DNA of 64,000 nt from contig NZ_JABSNK010000009.1 in assembly GCF_013294005.1 (NCBI RefSeq), forward strand, positions 1 to 64,000. Direction: 5' to 3'. Of this stretch, positions 36,638 through 45,568 are shown piece by piece. The first letter of the stretch is position 1. Each line of letters begins with the position of its first letter. Made by a program: the position numbers and the translations under genes. The DNA comes from Flavobacterium gelidicaeli (GTDB taxonomy: Bacteria; Bacteroidota; Bacteroidia; Flavobacteriales; Flavobacteriaceae). A model generated the notes under the pieces. It made no database searches and was not told the origin of the DNA. It saw nothing but the letters and a program-made list of their open reading frames with translations.

Positions 36638-38851
36638 TTACAACGTAGTGATACGTTGTAAAAGACCTAGAACCTCTGTATTGTCTTTTATAAAATAATT
36701 TGCTACCGTTTTTGCATTCCCTACTTTTACTGTATAAGCAGTTTCAGGAAGTTCTTCGAACATAAATTCATCAGTCCAATCATCGCCTATTGCAAATATA
36801 AAATCATATTTCGTATTCGAAATAATTCCAGTCGCGGCACGACCTTTATTAATATTACTATTTTTTACTTCTAATACTTTATTCCCATCAAGCACTGAAA
36901 GACTGTTGTTGAACAGCAAACTTTTAAGAACATGTTTTAACTCCATTGTTCTCAAAGCAGCCATCTCAGCATCTGCTTTTCGATAATGCCACGCTAAGGA
37001 ATATTCTTTTTCTTCTATTAACGCTCCAGGTGTACTATCTGTAAAAGCTTCTAATACTGGTCTAATGTTTTCTTTCCAGCTTGATTTTAAATGATCAAGA
37101 GCAACCCACTCCTCCCCTATTTTTCGCAACCAAGCACCATGATCAGTAACCAATGTGTAGTTTTTATGTCCAAACCAACTCTCGAGTGTTTTACGGTCTC
37201 TTCCGCTAATTATGGCTACTTCTGTATTTTCATCACTATTGATCTTATCGAGTAAATCATATAGTTCTTGTGTAGGTCGCGCTTCGCTAGGGTTGTTTTT
37301 AAAACCGACTAAAGTTCCGTCATAGTCTAGTAAAAGCAACTTTTTAGTAGCTGTTTTATAATGTTGTGCAATTTCTTCAATCTTATTTGGCGTAAGCTTT
37401 TTGGCAACTTGAACAGGAACCGCTTCTTTGGCTACTTTGAGTGCTTTCAAGAATTCTCCAGCCCATCGTTCTACATCATATCTAGAAATTCTTTTCTGTA
37501 ATGCTTCTAATCGCGTTTTTTGTTCTTCAGCTGGCATTTCTAAAGCCATTTTGATGCTATCCGCAATTTGATCAAAATTATTTGGGTTTACAATTATAGC
37601 CTCATGCATCTCCTTAGCTGCTCCCGCCATTTCGCTCAATATCAATACACCGTTTTCTTTTGTACGAGTAGCTACATATTCCTTTGCAACTAAATTCATT
37701 CCGTCCCTGACTGGTGTAACCATTGCCACATCAGAAGAGACATATAAATCAATCAACTCATCAAAAGGCAATGATCTATAAAAATACCAAATAGGTGTCC
37801 AGCTAATCGTAGATAAATCTCCGTTAATTCGTCCTACTAATTCATCGGTTTCTCGTTTTAGCAATTGGTATTGGGCAACATTTTCTCTCGAAGGTACGGC
37901 TAGCATAACTAACCTAACCTTGCCTTTGTATTCAGGATATTTGTTTAAAAAATATTCAAATGATTTTATTCTATTAGGTATTCCCTTGGTATAATCCATT
38001 CTATCAATAGACAAAATCAACTTACTTTCATCATTCGATCTATTATGAAAATCGATGCTTTTCATTAATTCCGACTTTGAATCTTCGGGATATTTATCGT
38101 GTTCCAGTGCTGCATTATGATAGCGATTATAATCAATTCCCATAGGGAAAGAATCTACTTTTATGATTCGGTTACCGTATGAAATTTCGTTAAAGTTTAT
38201 CTCTACATCTTTTATACGTCCTACTGAGCTTATAAAGTGGCGTGCATAGTCATAAGTATGAAAACCTATTAAATCAGCACCAAGCATTCCTTGTAATAAT
38301 TCATTTCTCCAAGGACAAGTTCTAAAAAGTTCGTAAGATGGATAGGGTATGTGTAGAAAAAAACCTATTGTCAATGTAGGGTTCTTTTTTCTAAGTAATT
38401 CTGGGAGTAGCAACAATTGATAATCATGTACCCAAACGGTGTCGCCATCATTCACATTTTCTAAAACCACGTCAGCAAATTTTTGATTTACCTCAACATA
38501 GGATTCCCAGTGACTTAATTCAAATTCAGTATATGCTTGAAAATAATGAAATAAAGGCCATAACGCTGTATTACTAAAACCATAATAGTAGTTATCAATA
38601 TCAATATGACTTAAAGGAACTGCCACACATTTTTCATTGGCTAAAGCCGCATCAACTTCAAGCTTTTGAATATCGCTCATGTCCTCGTTAGCTAATCCAG
38701 ACCAACCAATCCATATTCCGTTGCCCTCTGAATGCACTGATTTCATTCCGGTAGCTAAACCACCCGAACTTGATTTTGCAACCAAATTATCATCAACATA
38801 TTTTAAATCTACTGGTAACCTATTTGAAACTATTACTGTTTTATTCATCAC
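36638..38851 (-). CDS. otsAB: bifunctional trehalose-6-phosphate synthase/phosphatase
   Basis: Makes trehalose from UDP-glucose and glucose 6-phosphate in one polypeptide. The GT20 synthase domain (about 1-470) shows SSGGLATGM, VWVHDYQLLLLPELLR and DRMDYTKGIPNRIKSFEYFL. The HAD phosphatase domain (about 500-737) starts with LLLDYDGTLVGF and ends with FAIGDDWTDEFMF. The 737-aa fusion form is common in Bacteroidota. It is transcribed opposite to the GH15 trehalase-like gene. Trehalose as an osmo- or desiccation protectant fits the stress-type neighbours. Confidence 0.95.
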   Translation of the reverse strand: MMNKTVIVSNRLPVDLKYVDDNLVAKSSSGGLATGMKSVHSEGNGIWIGWSGLANEDMSDIQKLEVDAALANEKCVAVPLSHIDIDNYYYGFSNTALWPLFHYFQAYTEFELSHWESYVEVNQKFADVVLENVNDGDTVWVHDYQLLLLPELLRKKNPTLTIGFFLHIPYPSYELFRTCPWRNELLQGMLGADLIGFHTYDYARHFISSVGRIKDVEINFNEISYGNRIIKVDSFPMGIDYNRYHNAALEHDKYPEDSKSELMKSIDFHNRSNDESKLILSIDRMDYTKGIPNRIKSFEYFLNKYPEYKGKVRLVMLAVPSRENVAQYQLLKRETDELVGRINGDLSTISWTPIWYFYRSLPFDELIDLYVSSDVAMVTPVRDGMNLVAKEYVATRTKENGVLILSEMAGAAKEMHEAIIVNPNNFDQIADSIKMALEMPAEEQKTRLEALQKRISRYDVERWAGEFLKALKVAKEAVPVQVAKKLTPNKIEEIAQHYKTATKKLLLLDYDGTLVGFKNNPSEARPTQELYDLLDKINSDENTEVAIISGRDRKTLESWFGHKNYTLVTDHGAWLRKIGEEWVALDHLKSSWKENIRPVLEAFTDSTPGALIEEKEYSLAWHYRKADAEMAALRTMELKHVLKSLLFNNSLSVLDGNKVLEVKNSNINKGRAATGIISNTKYDFIFAIGDDWTDEFMFEELPETAYTVKVGNAKTVANYFIKDNTEVLGLLQRITTL

Positions 38852-38921
38852 GGAATTTTTTTATTTTATCTTTTTGATTTTTTGAATCAGTCTAATTTTA
38901 TTACTATTCAATTAAATTATT

Positions 38922-39110
38922 TCAAGGCTTTTGTACGGTATTGCTTTCTGATAATATAAGTTGGCTTTCACTAAATTTACCCGTAATAACGGTTCCTAAA
39001 TTGTCTATCCATTGTGTAATTACATTTTCAATGAGTTCCGGTTCAAAACCAATGATCACCATAATTTGAACACCAAACTCTTGTCGTACATTTTGTCCTA
39101 TTTTAAACAT
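38922..39110 (-). CDS. small hypothetical protein upstream of otsAB
   Basis: A 62-codon frame, 70 nt upstream of otsAB on the same strand. The translation (MFKIGQNVRQEFGVQIMVIIGF...) has balanced composition with alternating hydrophobic stretches, unlike the low-complexity spurious frames in this genome. I do not recognise a family, and no promoter match is visible. It may be a real small gene co-transcribed with otsAB or chance. The following 39111-39514 shows no further ORF and must hold the promoter of the DUF421 gene. Confidence 0.4.
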   Translation of the reverse strand: MFKIGQNVRQEFGVQIMVIIGFEPELIENVITQWIDNLGTVITGKFSESQLILSESNTVQKP

Positions 39111-39514
39111 ATATGAGTAATTTTCTAGTTAAATATAGCATTCAATAATTTAAAAACACCAAAAGAGTCGTTTTTAACTCCTTATCTATCTGTGTTTTAT
39201 TGATATTAAAATTAATACAGAAAGTATTATTCATTTTACATTATTCTCACTACTTATTATAGAATTCTCATTAGTATTAAAACAAAATAATGTTGTTAAT
39301 TAAAATTTAAACCATAAAGAAATTCCCAATAACTAGTGCTCTACAATAGCTGAATTTTAGCAAAATTCACAAACCTACAGCTCCTTAATTGTATAGTATT
39401 ATTCCTTTTATTAAATTAGCATTGCGATATGCGCTAATAAAATAAATTTATAAGAGTAATAATTTTTTAAAAGAGTCGTACACTATTTTATAAATACTAC
39501 TAAAACGTAACGAA

Positions 39515-40033
39515 ATGGATAAAATATTTTTCAGCAATTGGTATAGCATTATCCGTGTTATAATTATTACCATTATTGCTTACCCAGCATTAATTTTAAT
39601 ATTAAGAATATCAGGAAAACGTACTTTATCTAAAATGAATGCTTTTGACTTGATTATTACAATAGCCATAGGTTCCATATTTGCCACTGTAATTCTAAGT
39701 AAAGATGTAAGCCTTTCAGAGGGAATACTTGCTTTTGCAATGTTGGTTTTTTTTCAATATTTAATTACCTATTTCTCTTCACGGAATAAAAAAATAAGCA
39801 AGCTTGTAAAATCTTCTCCTACATTAATGGCTTATAAAGGGCAATTACTAAAAACAAATATGCTCGACGAGAGAATTGATGAAGATGAAATATGGGCAAT
39901 TATTAGAAAAAAAGGATATAGCGCATTAGAAGAGACTGCTGCAATTGTTCTAGAAACAGATGGTAGTTTATCAGTAATCGACCATATTAAAGATGTAGAA
40001 GCCCCACCAATAAAAACACTATTGGATTCATAA
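39515..40033 (+). CDS. DUF421-family membrane protein (YetF-like)
   Basis: Small membrane protein with three N-terminal hydrophobic segments (about 12-30, 45-62, 70-85) and a cytoplasmic domain. Diagnostic are RISGKRTLSKMNAFDLIITIAIGSIFAT and the C-terminal DEIWAIIRKKGYSALEETAAIVLETDGSLSVI. The 172-aa length is normal for DUF421 proteins. Biochemical function is unknown; in Bacillus relatives have been linked to spore or stress physiology. It stands alone on the plus strand, convergent with the GH130-GT4 genes. Confidence 0.85.
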   Translation: MDKIFFSNWYSIIRVIIITIIAYPALILILRISGKRTLSKMNAFDLIITIAIGSIFATVILSKDVSLSEGILAFAMLVFFQYLITYFSSRNKKISKLVKSSPTLMAYKGQLLKTNMLDERIDEDEIWAIIRKKGYSALEETAAIVLETDGSLSVIDHIKDVEAPPIKTLLDS

Positions 40034-40073
40034 TAGTGAATAGAAAACATTAAAATATGTTGATTACAAAATT

Positions 40074-40111
40074 AAAAAAACGCAAAACTATTTTTTAAAA
40101 GTAGTTTTGCG
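40074..40111 (-). terminator. intrinsic terminator of the GT4-GH130 operon
   Basis: Perfect 10-bp stem CGCAAAACTA (40081-40090) / TAGTTTTGCG (40102-40111). On the minus strand it runs into a T tract (plus-strand A run 40074-40080). It lies 16 nt past the GH130 stop. Confidence 0.85.
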
Positions 40112-40126
40112 GTTAAAATAGGTGCA

Positions 40127-41158
40127 TTAAATTTTATATTGTAATAACTCTGTAATTAATTCTTCAAAATCTACTGAAGCAACTGCTATACGCTTATCAG
40201 CGGCTCCGTAATAAATGTACAATCTACCATCAAACAATGAAGTACCTGTTGGAAAAACTACATTGCTCACATATCCTGATAATTCCCATTTTAAATCAGG
40301 TTTAAATAAAGGATAAGGCAGTCTAGCAATTTCTTTTGTAGGATCATTAAGATCAAGTAAAGCGGCACATGCAGCATAGACATAACCTTGCGCCGAATCA
40401 TGTACACCGTGATAAATTAAAAGCCAACCTGCTTTTGTTTCTATTGGTGGGCAACCACCACCAATATAACTTATTTCATGATCGTATACAGATGTCATTA
40501 AAATATGCTCTTTGAAGTGTAGCAAATATTGTGTCCAGAAATCTTTATTCAAGTCTTTTAAATTTGCTACGGAAGCTATTTGAATATCGGGTCTAATACG
40601 GTGTAAAAAAGTGAATTTACCATTGATTAATCTTGGAAAAAAAACAACGTTTTTATCTGAAAGAAACGTTTTTCTATCGCGTTCATTTTTATCATCATCG
40701 TGAACATTAAATCGGTTGTATTTATCGTTTAGATGGCCATTGCATTGTGTTAATCGGTTAAATTCATGGTAATTTAATTGCGGTACCATAATTCCGTGTT
40801 TTTCAAATTTAATTAAATCAATAGAAGTAGCATAACAACCTAGCGCATTTACGCCATCATAAGCCGTGTAGGTCATGTAAAACGTATTTTCTATCTCAAC
40901 AATTCTTGGATCTTCAATACCGTGAACTTCATCTTCGGTAGAAGGTATAATTAAGGGTTCTTGCTTTCGATCAATAACATTAAGTGGCCCCTCTAGTTTG
41001 GCATAACCAATAGTGGAATAATTGCCTCGTCTTACCGCGCGATAAAAAATATGAACCGTATTTCCATCCTGTAAAATTGCAGGATTCAGTACACCATCAT
41101 TTTCAAACTCTAATTTGGTTTCCTTGAGAATAACGCCTTCTTTTTTAACTGTAATCAT
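40127..41158 (-). CDS. GH130-family mannoside phosphorylase/glycosidase
   Basis: Five-bladed beta-propeller enzyme of GH130, a family acting on beta-mannosides by phosphorolysis or hydrolysis. Visible family motifs are NPAILQDGNTVHIFYRAV, GIEDPRIVEIENTFYMTYTAYDG with the catalytic Asp, and GGCPPIETKAGWLLIYHGV. The 343-aa length is typical and there is no signal peptide, so it is cytoplasmic. It follows the GT4 fusion gene after 63 nt and shares its terminator. The partner suggests handling of a mannose-containing oligosaccharide made or recycled in the cell. The exact activity cannot be read from sequence. Confidence 0.85.
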   Translation of the reverse strand: MITVKKEGVILKETKLEFENDGVLNPAILQDGNTVHIFYRAVRRGNYSTIGYAKLEGPLNVIDRKQEPLIIPSTEDEVHGIEDPRIVEIENTFYMTYTAYDGVNALGCYATSIDLIKFEKHGIMVPQLNYHEFNRLTQCNGHLNDKYNRFNVHDDDKNERDRKTFLSDKNVVFFPRLINGKFTFLHRIRPDIQIASVANLKDLNKDFWTQYLLHFKEHILMTSVYDHEISYIGGGCPPIETKAGWLLIYHGVHDSAQGYVYAACAALLDLNDPTKEIARLPYPLFKPDLKWELSGYVSNVVFPTGTSLFDGRLYIYYGAADKRIAVASVDFEELITELLQYKI

Positions 41159-41221
41159 TTTACTTGCTATTTAGTATAATTAAAACGAATCTATTTTTTT
41201 AAACCAAAAAAACCAATTGAT

Positions 41222-43612
41222 TTAAGCTTTCTTTACTTTATTAGAGCGCATCATTTTATTAGTGTTCAAAATATAACTTTTGCTTTTTATCGAATGTTCC
41301 TCTGCCCTATTTGCTGTAACTGTATGGTCACTTAATAATAGATAAGAAGATTTTTCAGTTGTATGTTCCTTAATTTTTGGAAGCTGTATGATCTTGCCTC
41401 TTGACGTATAAGTTTCTATTAAAAGACGTGCAGATAAGTAACAAACCGTAGACTCAGCACCTTGATTTAAATTGACATTTTCTTCTTCAAGACCATCATA
41501 ACAACCTCCTGTAATTGGGTTGTACATAATGTGATTTAAATGATTGTTTCCTAAAAACCAGTCAAATGCCATTTTCATGTTTTTTTTATAGACTTCATCA
41601 CCAAAAGTCTTGTAGAATAAATCCAAAGCGTGCATCATGTAACATGCCTCAATAGGTTGTTCTCCATATTGATGTGGTACAACTCCTTTTTTATGCCAGC
41701 CTTTATTGCTGATTATTTTAAATTGTCCATCAACAAACATTTTAGAAATTAAAAAATTCATAGAATCTAATGCAATTGTTTTAGTAGTCTCTTTTCCTGT
41801 TACCAAATAAGATAGTAATAATGCTTCAGGCAAAATACTGTTAGCATAGGTAAGTTTATCCTCAAACCAATTCCAATTTTTAGAATATGAGCCTGTATAA
41901 ATTACTTTAATTTTTTGTGCCAAATCATCAATTATTTGAGCAACTATAGAGGAAGGCATCACACTATAAAGATAAGACAATCCTTTTATTGTAAAGCCAA
42001 TAGCTCGAGGCGAATGAAGATTTTTTGCACAAGACAATGCTTTATCGATACATCCATTTGCTTTATCCCTAAGTGAAGCTGGAAGTATTGTTTCATTCAA
42101 TGATAATAAATATCCTAAGGACCAAATGGCTCTTCCGTTAGAATCCTCTAAATTTTCATTTTTGTTTCTTGCTTCGATTTGATTGTGTTGGTCTACATAG
42201 TTAATGAAATTTCCATCCGAAAGTTGGCATCTTTGGATAAAATCAACATACGTTTTCATATAGCTAATGTCTGATTGATCTTCAGTTAATTGGTAATGTT
42301 TACACATTGTAATTAATGCTCTAGCGTTATCATCTAGCGTATAACCTGAATCCAAGTCTGGTTCAGATATTTTACAAAATTGAATCATACCTCTATTTGT
42401 AGTCATCGCTTTTAGATGATCCATTTTAATTTCAGGATAGGTGATTTTAGTTTTTACCAAATCTTTAGCAATCTTTTGATAGGTTTTTATGTGTTTTATA
42501 GCCGTATTTTCCCAAGAAGTTTGCGTCGTTTTTGCGTAAGCATTCAATGCCATGTGCGCTCTTAAATTAGCATCACCTAATAATTTTAATGTTGCTATTG
42601 CAAATTGATCTTCGTTTTGAATATCTGCTAAAATGCCTATGTCAGCTGTTAAGCTCTCTAAAGTATGCGGAATCTTACTCGCAACAATAGGACAAGAACA
42701 ACTCATTGCATAGGAGAAAGTACCACTGACCGCTTGATTGGGGTCTTTAGAAGTAAATAAATATACATCCGTGGCCTTTAAGTAATCTAGGAGTTGGTCT
42801 ACCTCTAAATATTCATTTACAAAGCGCACATTATTTTCTAAATTTAGCTCCGTAACAATTGCTTCTAATGAGTTTCTATAAACGTCTAAATTATCAACAA
42901 TGGTATTGGGATGTGTTTTTCCTAGTACTAAATACAATACATTCGGAAATTTCTCGACAATTTTAGGCAAGGCTTTTAATCCTGTTTCTATACTTTTCCC
43001 TTCTCCTAATAATCCAAAAGTGGAAAGAATTAATCTGTCTTGTAAATCTAGCTTCTTCTTTGCTTTATCCGTATTTTCGTAACTAACTAAGTGGGTGCCG
43101 TGTGGGACAAAGGCGATATGCTCTAGCGGAATTCCATAATCTTCCATCAAGATTTTTTTAGACTTGTTAGTCATGACAAAAATAGCTTGAGAATAACTGC
43201 ATAACAATTGTACAATTGCTTTTAGTTTTTCATCAGGATTGGGAATCACACTGTGAAAAGTATAAGCAATTGGCTTTTTAATTGTATCTAAAAAGTCTAA
43301 AAGATAATCTCCATATTGACCACCAAATAATCCAAATTCGTGCTGAATGTGCACGAGTTTAACGGCAGGGTCTTTATTAATTTCTTTAGCTACAGTAGTA
43401 TATGCAGCTTTGTCTTTTGATGGTAAATGGTAAGCAGAATCAGGAGCGGCTTCTCCTTTAAAAGTTACTTCGCAAATTTCGCAATTGATGCTTTTTCCAT
43501 ACGCTTTATTAATTGCGTTAACTGTATCTTCCGTAAAAGTTGCAATGCCACATTGTGTAGGTGGATAAGTCGAAAGAAATACTATTTTTGATTTAGTTGT
43601 TAAAGTTTTCAT
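41222..43612 (-). CDS. GT4 glycosyltransferase fused to an alpha/alpha-barrel domain
   Basis: Two-part protein. The N-terminal half (about 1-365) is a GT-B fold GT4 transferase: STYPPTQCGIATF at the start, FVPHGTHLVSYEN, LSTFGLLGEGKSIETGLKALP and the donor-site-like SGTFSYAMSCSCPIVASKIPH. The C-terminal half (about 390-765) has regularly spaced hairpin helices as in six-hairpin glycosidases (TTNRGMIQFC, DDNARALITM, NSILPEALLLSYL, GEQPIEACYMMHALDLFY). It sits in an operon with GH130. It may make and trim one glycan. The chemistry of both halves is unassigned. Confidence 0.8.
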   Translation of the reverse strand: MKTLTTKSKIVFLSTYPPTQCGIATFTEDTVNAINKAYGKSINCEICEVTFKGEAAPDSAYHLPSKDKAAYTTVAKEINKDPAVKLVHIQHEFGLFGGQYGDYLLDFLDTIKKPIAYTFHSVIPNPDEKLKAIVQLLCSYSQAIFVMTNKSKKILMEDYGIPLEHIAFVPHGTHLVSYENTDKAKKKLDLQDRLILSTFGLLGEGKSIETGLKALPKIVEKFPNVLYLVLGKTHPNTIVDNLDVYRNSLEAIVTELNLENNVRFVNEYLEVDQLLDYLKATDVYLFTSKDPNQAVSGTFSYAMSCSCPIVASKIPHTLESLTADIGILADIQNEDQFAIATLKLLGDANLRAHMALNAYAKTTQTSWENTAIKHIKTYQKIAKDLVKTKITYPEIKMDHLKAMTTNRGMIQFCKISEPDLDSGYTLDDNARALITMCKHYQLTEDQSDISYMKTYVDFIQRCQLSDGNFINYVDQHNQIEARNKNENLEDSNGRAIWSLGYLLSLNETILPASLRDKANGCIDKALSCAKNLHSPRAIGFTIKGLSYLYSVMPSSIVAQIIDDLAQKIKVIYTGSYSKNWNWFEDKLTYANSILPEALLLSYLVTGKETTKTIALDSMNFLISKMFVDGQFKIISNKGWHKKGVVPHQYGEQPIEACYMMHALDLFYKTFGDEVYKKNMKMAFDWFLGNNHLNHIMYNPITGGCYDGLEEENVNLNQGAESTVCYLSARLLIETYTSRGKIIQLPKIKEHTTEKSSYLLLSDHTVTANRAEEHSIKSKSYILNTNKMMRSNKVKKA

Positions 43613-44139
43613 CCCTATTATTTGTTTGTCGATTTATATTTGTTTGTTTAATCCAAATTTAAGCCTAAAATCGACACTTATATTTATACTATTTTTGGTA
43701 TTTATTATAATATTTAACCTTATGACTGTCAATACTTACCGTATTATATTACAATAGTATCCCTCTTTAAAAAATTGTACTTTTGAATTTGATATTTCGT
43801 AAGGAATGCTAGCTGTTTGTTACTAATTATTTTACAGACATAAGCTACATAAAACATCAAATTAAAGAACCTAAAATAAGTTTTAAACCTATTTATTTGT
43901 TTAAAAAAATAGTATAATAAGTCAATAATGTTACGTTAATGTCTCTCAAAATTCAATCACTTTATTCTCAAAGATTATCATACTAAGGATATAATTTTAT
44001 AAAACAGAACTATAATTGTATAAATATTCTATAGTAAGACAGTTGTATTTTTGGGTTATCAATAATTAATTGGCTTTTACTACGCCAAATAAAAAATTGA
44101 TCCTAAAAATGATACTATTACAAACATAAATTATAAAAA
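43613..44139. other. divergent intergenic region of the GT4 and SRPBCC operons
   Basis: No ORF. CAAATTTA at 43654-43661 is a minus-strand TAnnTTTG match about 42 nt upstream of the GT4 gene. TATTTTTG at 44046-44053 is a plus-strand match about 87 nt upstream of the 83-aa protein gene. An inverted repeat TTGGC-N9-GCCAA spans 44070-44088. TGACTGTCA at 43724-43732 lacks the 4-nt spacer of the stress operators described further on. Confidence 0.4.
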
Positions 44140-44391
44140 ATGGAAAATTTAATCAACATGGAAAGTTTAGAAAACTTAAAGGAAAATCTCGATAAGGCAC
44201 TTTCTGAAGTTCCTGCAAATTATTTATTAGGTGCAGGTGCAGTAGCATGGTTACTGTCCAGCGGATTAAAACATGCTGGAAAAGCTAAAGCGGCTTCGTT
44301 TGTAGAAGCACTTTCAGTTCCTGTATTGTCTATTGGTTTGTACTATAAAATGACTGAAATCTCTCGTAAAAAAGAGGTGTTGGCTGATTAA
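44140..44391 (+). CDS. small membrane-associated hypothetical protein
   Basis: An 83-residue protein with a charged N-terminus (about 1-25) and two hydrophobic stretches (NYLLGAGAVAWLLSSGL and ALSVPVLSIGLYYKM). Ala and Gly are frequent. I recognise no family. It is followed after 41 nt by the YgaP-like/SRPBCC gene, which also has short N-terminal membrane helices, so the two probably form an operon and may act together at the membrane. A second ATG at codon 7 is possible. Confidence 0.7.
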   Translation: MENLINMESLENLKENLDKALSEVPANYLLGAGAVAWLLSSGLKHAGKAKAASFVEALSVPVLSIGLYYKMTEISRKKEVLAD

Positions 44392-44432
44392 ATTTAATCT
44401 AATAAAAGAAAACTTCAACAAAAACAAACATC

Positions 44433-45119
44433 ATGAGTAAAGCAATAAGTAAAAACAAGTTAGACAAAAATGAATCTCTTATAAAAGCAAACGTTCCTAA
44501 ATTAGAGCGTATATTAATGGTCGCTGCAGGAAGTTACCTATTATATAAAGCCTTATCTAACAAGAAAAAGAACATTACTAAAACAACTGCGGCAAGCGGA
44601 ATGTTGTTAAGAGGACTAACAGGCTACTGCCCTGTTTACAGTGCGATTGAGCATATTAAAGAAGATTCCTCTTCAAATATTACTATTCGATTAAAAGAAA
44701 CTATTAATAAGCCTGTGGGTGAAGTATATGCTTTCTGGAGAAATATTGAAAATCTCCCTAAATTTATGAATCACTTGGAGAGTGTAAAGATTATCGATCA
44801 TAATTTATCTGAATGGACTGCTAAAGGCCCAGCTGGATTAGGTTCATTAACTTGGAAAGCTGAAATTGTAAGAGAGGTAACTGATACTGTAATTAGTTGG
44901 CAATCTATTGAAAATGCTACGGTAGAGAATACTGGTAAAGTTTCCTTTACACCAAAAGGAAATACTACTGATGTGGATATCATTATTTCCTATCATGCAC
45001 CACTAGGCAGCGCAGGCGAAAAGGCTGCACAATTTTTAAATCCGTACTTCAAAAGTTTAGTTAAAAAAGACCTTCATAATTTTAAATCTTTTATTGAAAA
45101 TTTAAAAGACATGAAGTAA
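44433..45119 (+). CDS. YgaP-like membrane domain fused to SRPBCC lipid-binding domain
   Basis: The N-terminal part (about 20-75: LERILMVAAGSYLLYKAL ... GLTGYCPVYSAI) matches the DUF2892/YgaP-type transmembrane hairpin, including the conserved G-CP-Y motif. Residues about 85-225 form an SRPBCC/polyketide-cyclase-like fold (ETINKPVGEVYAFWRNIENLPKFMNHL), usually a hydrophobic ligand-binding cup. The fusion is frequent in stress-related loci of many bacteria. The ligand is unknown. It is preceded by the small membrane protein gene and followed by a hairpin at 45190-45220. Confidence 0.82.
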   Translation: MSKAISKNKLDKNESLIKANVPKLERILMVAAGSYLLYKALSNKKKNITKTTAASGMLLRGLTGYCPVYSAIEHIKEDSSSNITIRLKETINKPVGEVYAFWRNIENLPKFMNHLESVKIIDHNLSEWTAKGPAGLGSLTWKAEIVREVTDTVISWQSIENATVENTGKVSFTPKGNTTDVDIIISYHAPLGSAGEKAAQFLNPYFKSLVKKDLHNFKSFIENLKDMK

Positions 45120-45568
45120 TATTTTACTAGTCTACCTTTTATTTAATCCAGACTGGTTACAAAATTTATAATTGAATAAACAGTAATCGATAACTATGGA
45201 CTATATTGGTCTATAGTTATTGTTATTATTGTAAAACTTTGCACGATTCCAAATCGTAAATTATTAAGTTTTCGATTGGCTTTTTATGCGGTTTCAACAC
45301 AATCTTTCATTATTTTATTTGGCATCATAAAACCCAAACATGAAATTTATTCTTTAAGATAGCTAACTAGGAACCTTAATTTATAAAAGCAAAATTCAAA
45401 TCCCACTTATTAATTAGTGCAAATTGCCAGTTGGAACAGCATCGAAAATTACAAATAGATTTTACTGGTTATTATATTCCTTTTTTTGGAGTTCTCCTTA
45501 TTATTACCCTGGTTGCAACTCTAATTTATTCAGTTTTATAAAAAACTCAATGGTTAATAATTGCATTA
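45120..45568. other. convergent intergenic region with hairpin
   Basis: An 11-bp stem with one mismatch, ATAACTATGGA (45190-45200) / TCTATAGTTAT (45210-45220), could end the SRPBCC transcript; the T content after it is moderate. Bases 45221-45379 show nothing. From 45380 a frame without an ATG stays open to 45541 (see separate entry). Confidence 0.4.
45431..45541 (+). other. cryptic small membrane-protein-like frame without ATG
   Basis: From a TTG at 45431 the frame encodes 36 residues and stops at 45539-45541. The last 25 form a clear membrane helix (YYIPFFGVLLIITLVATLIY) after a polar stretch EQHRKLQIDFTG. The frame is open back to 45380 but contains no ATG. It could be a small membrane protein starting at TTG, or the remnant of a decayed gene. 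A longer overlapping frame (45424-45612) does not look like protein. Confidence 0.3.

Noticed and set aside
43724..43732. TGACTGTCA near the GT4 operon promoter
   Set aside because: Only one base separates the half-sites instead of four, and no correctly spaced -7 element follows.
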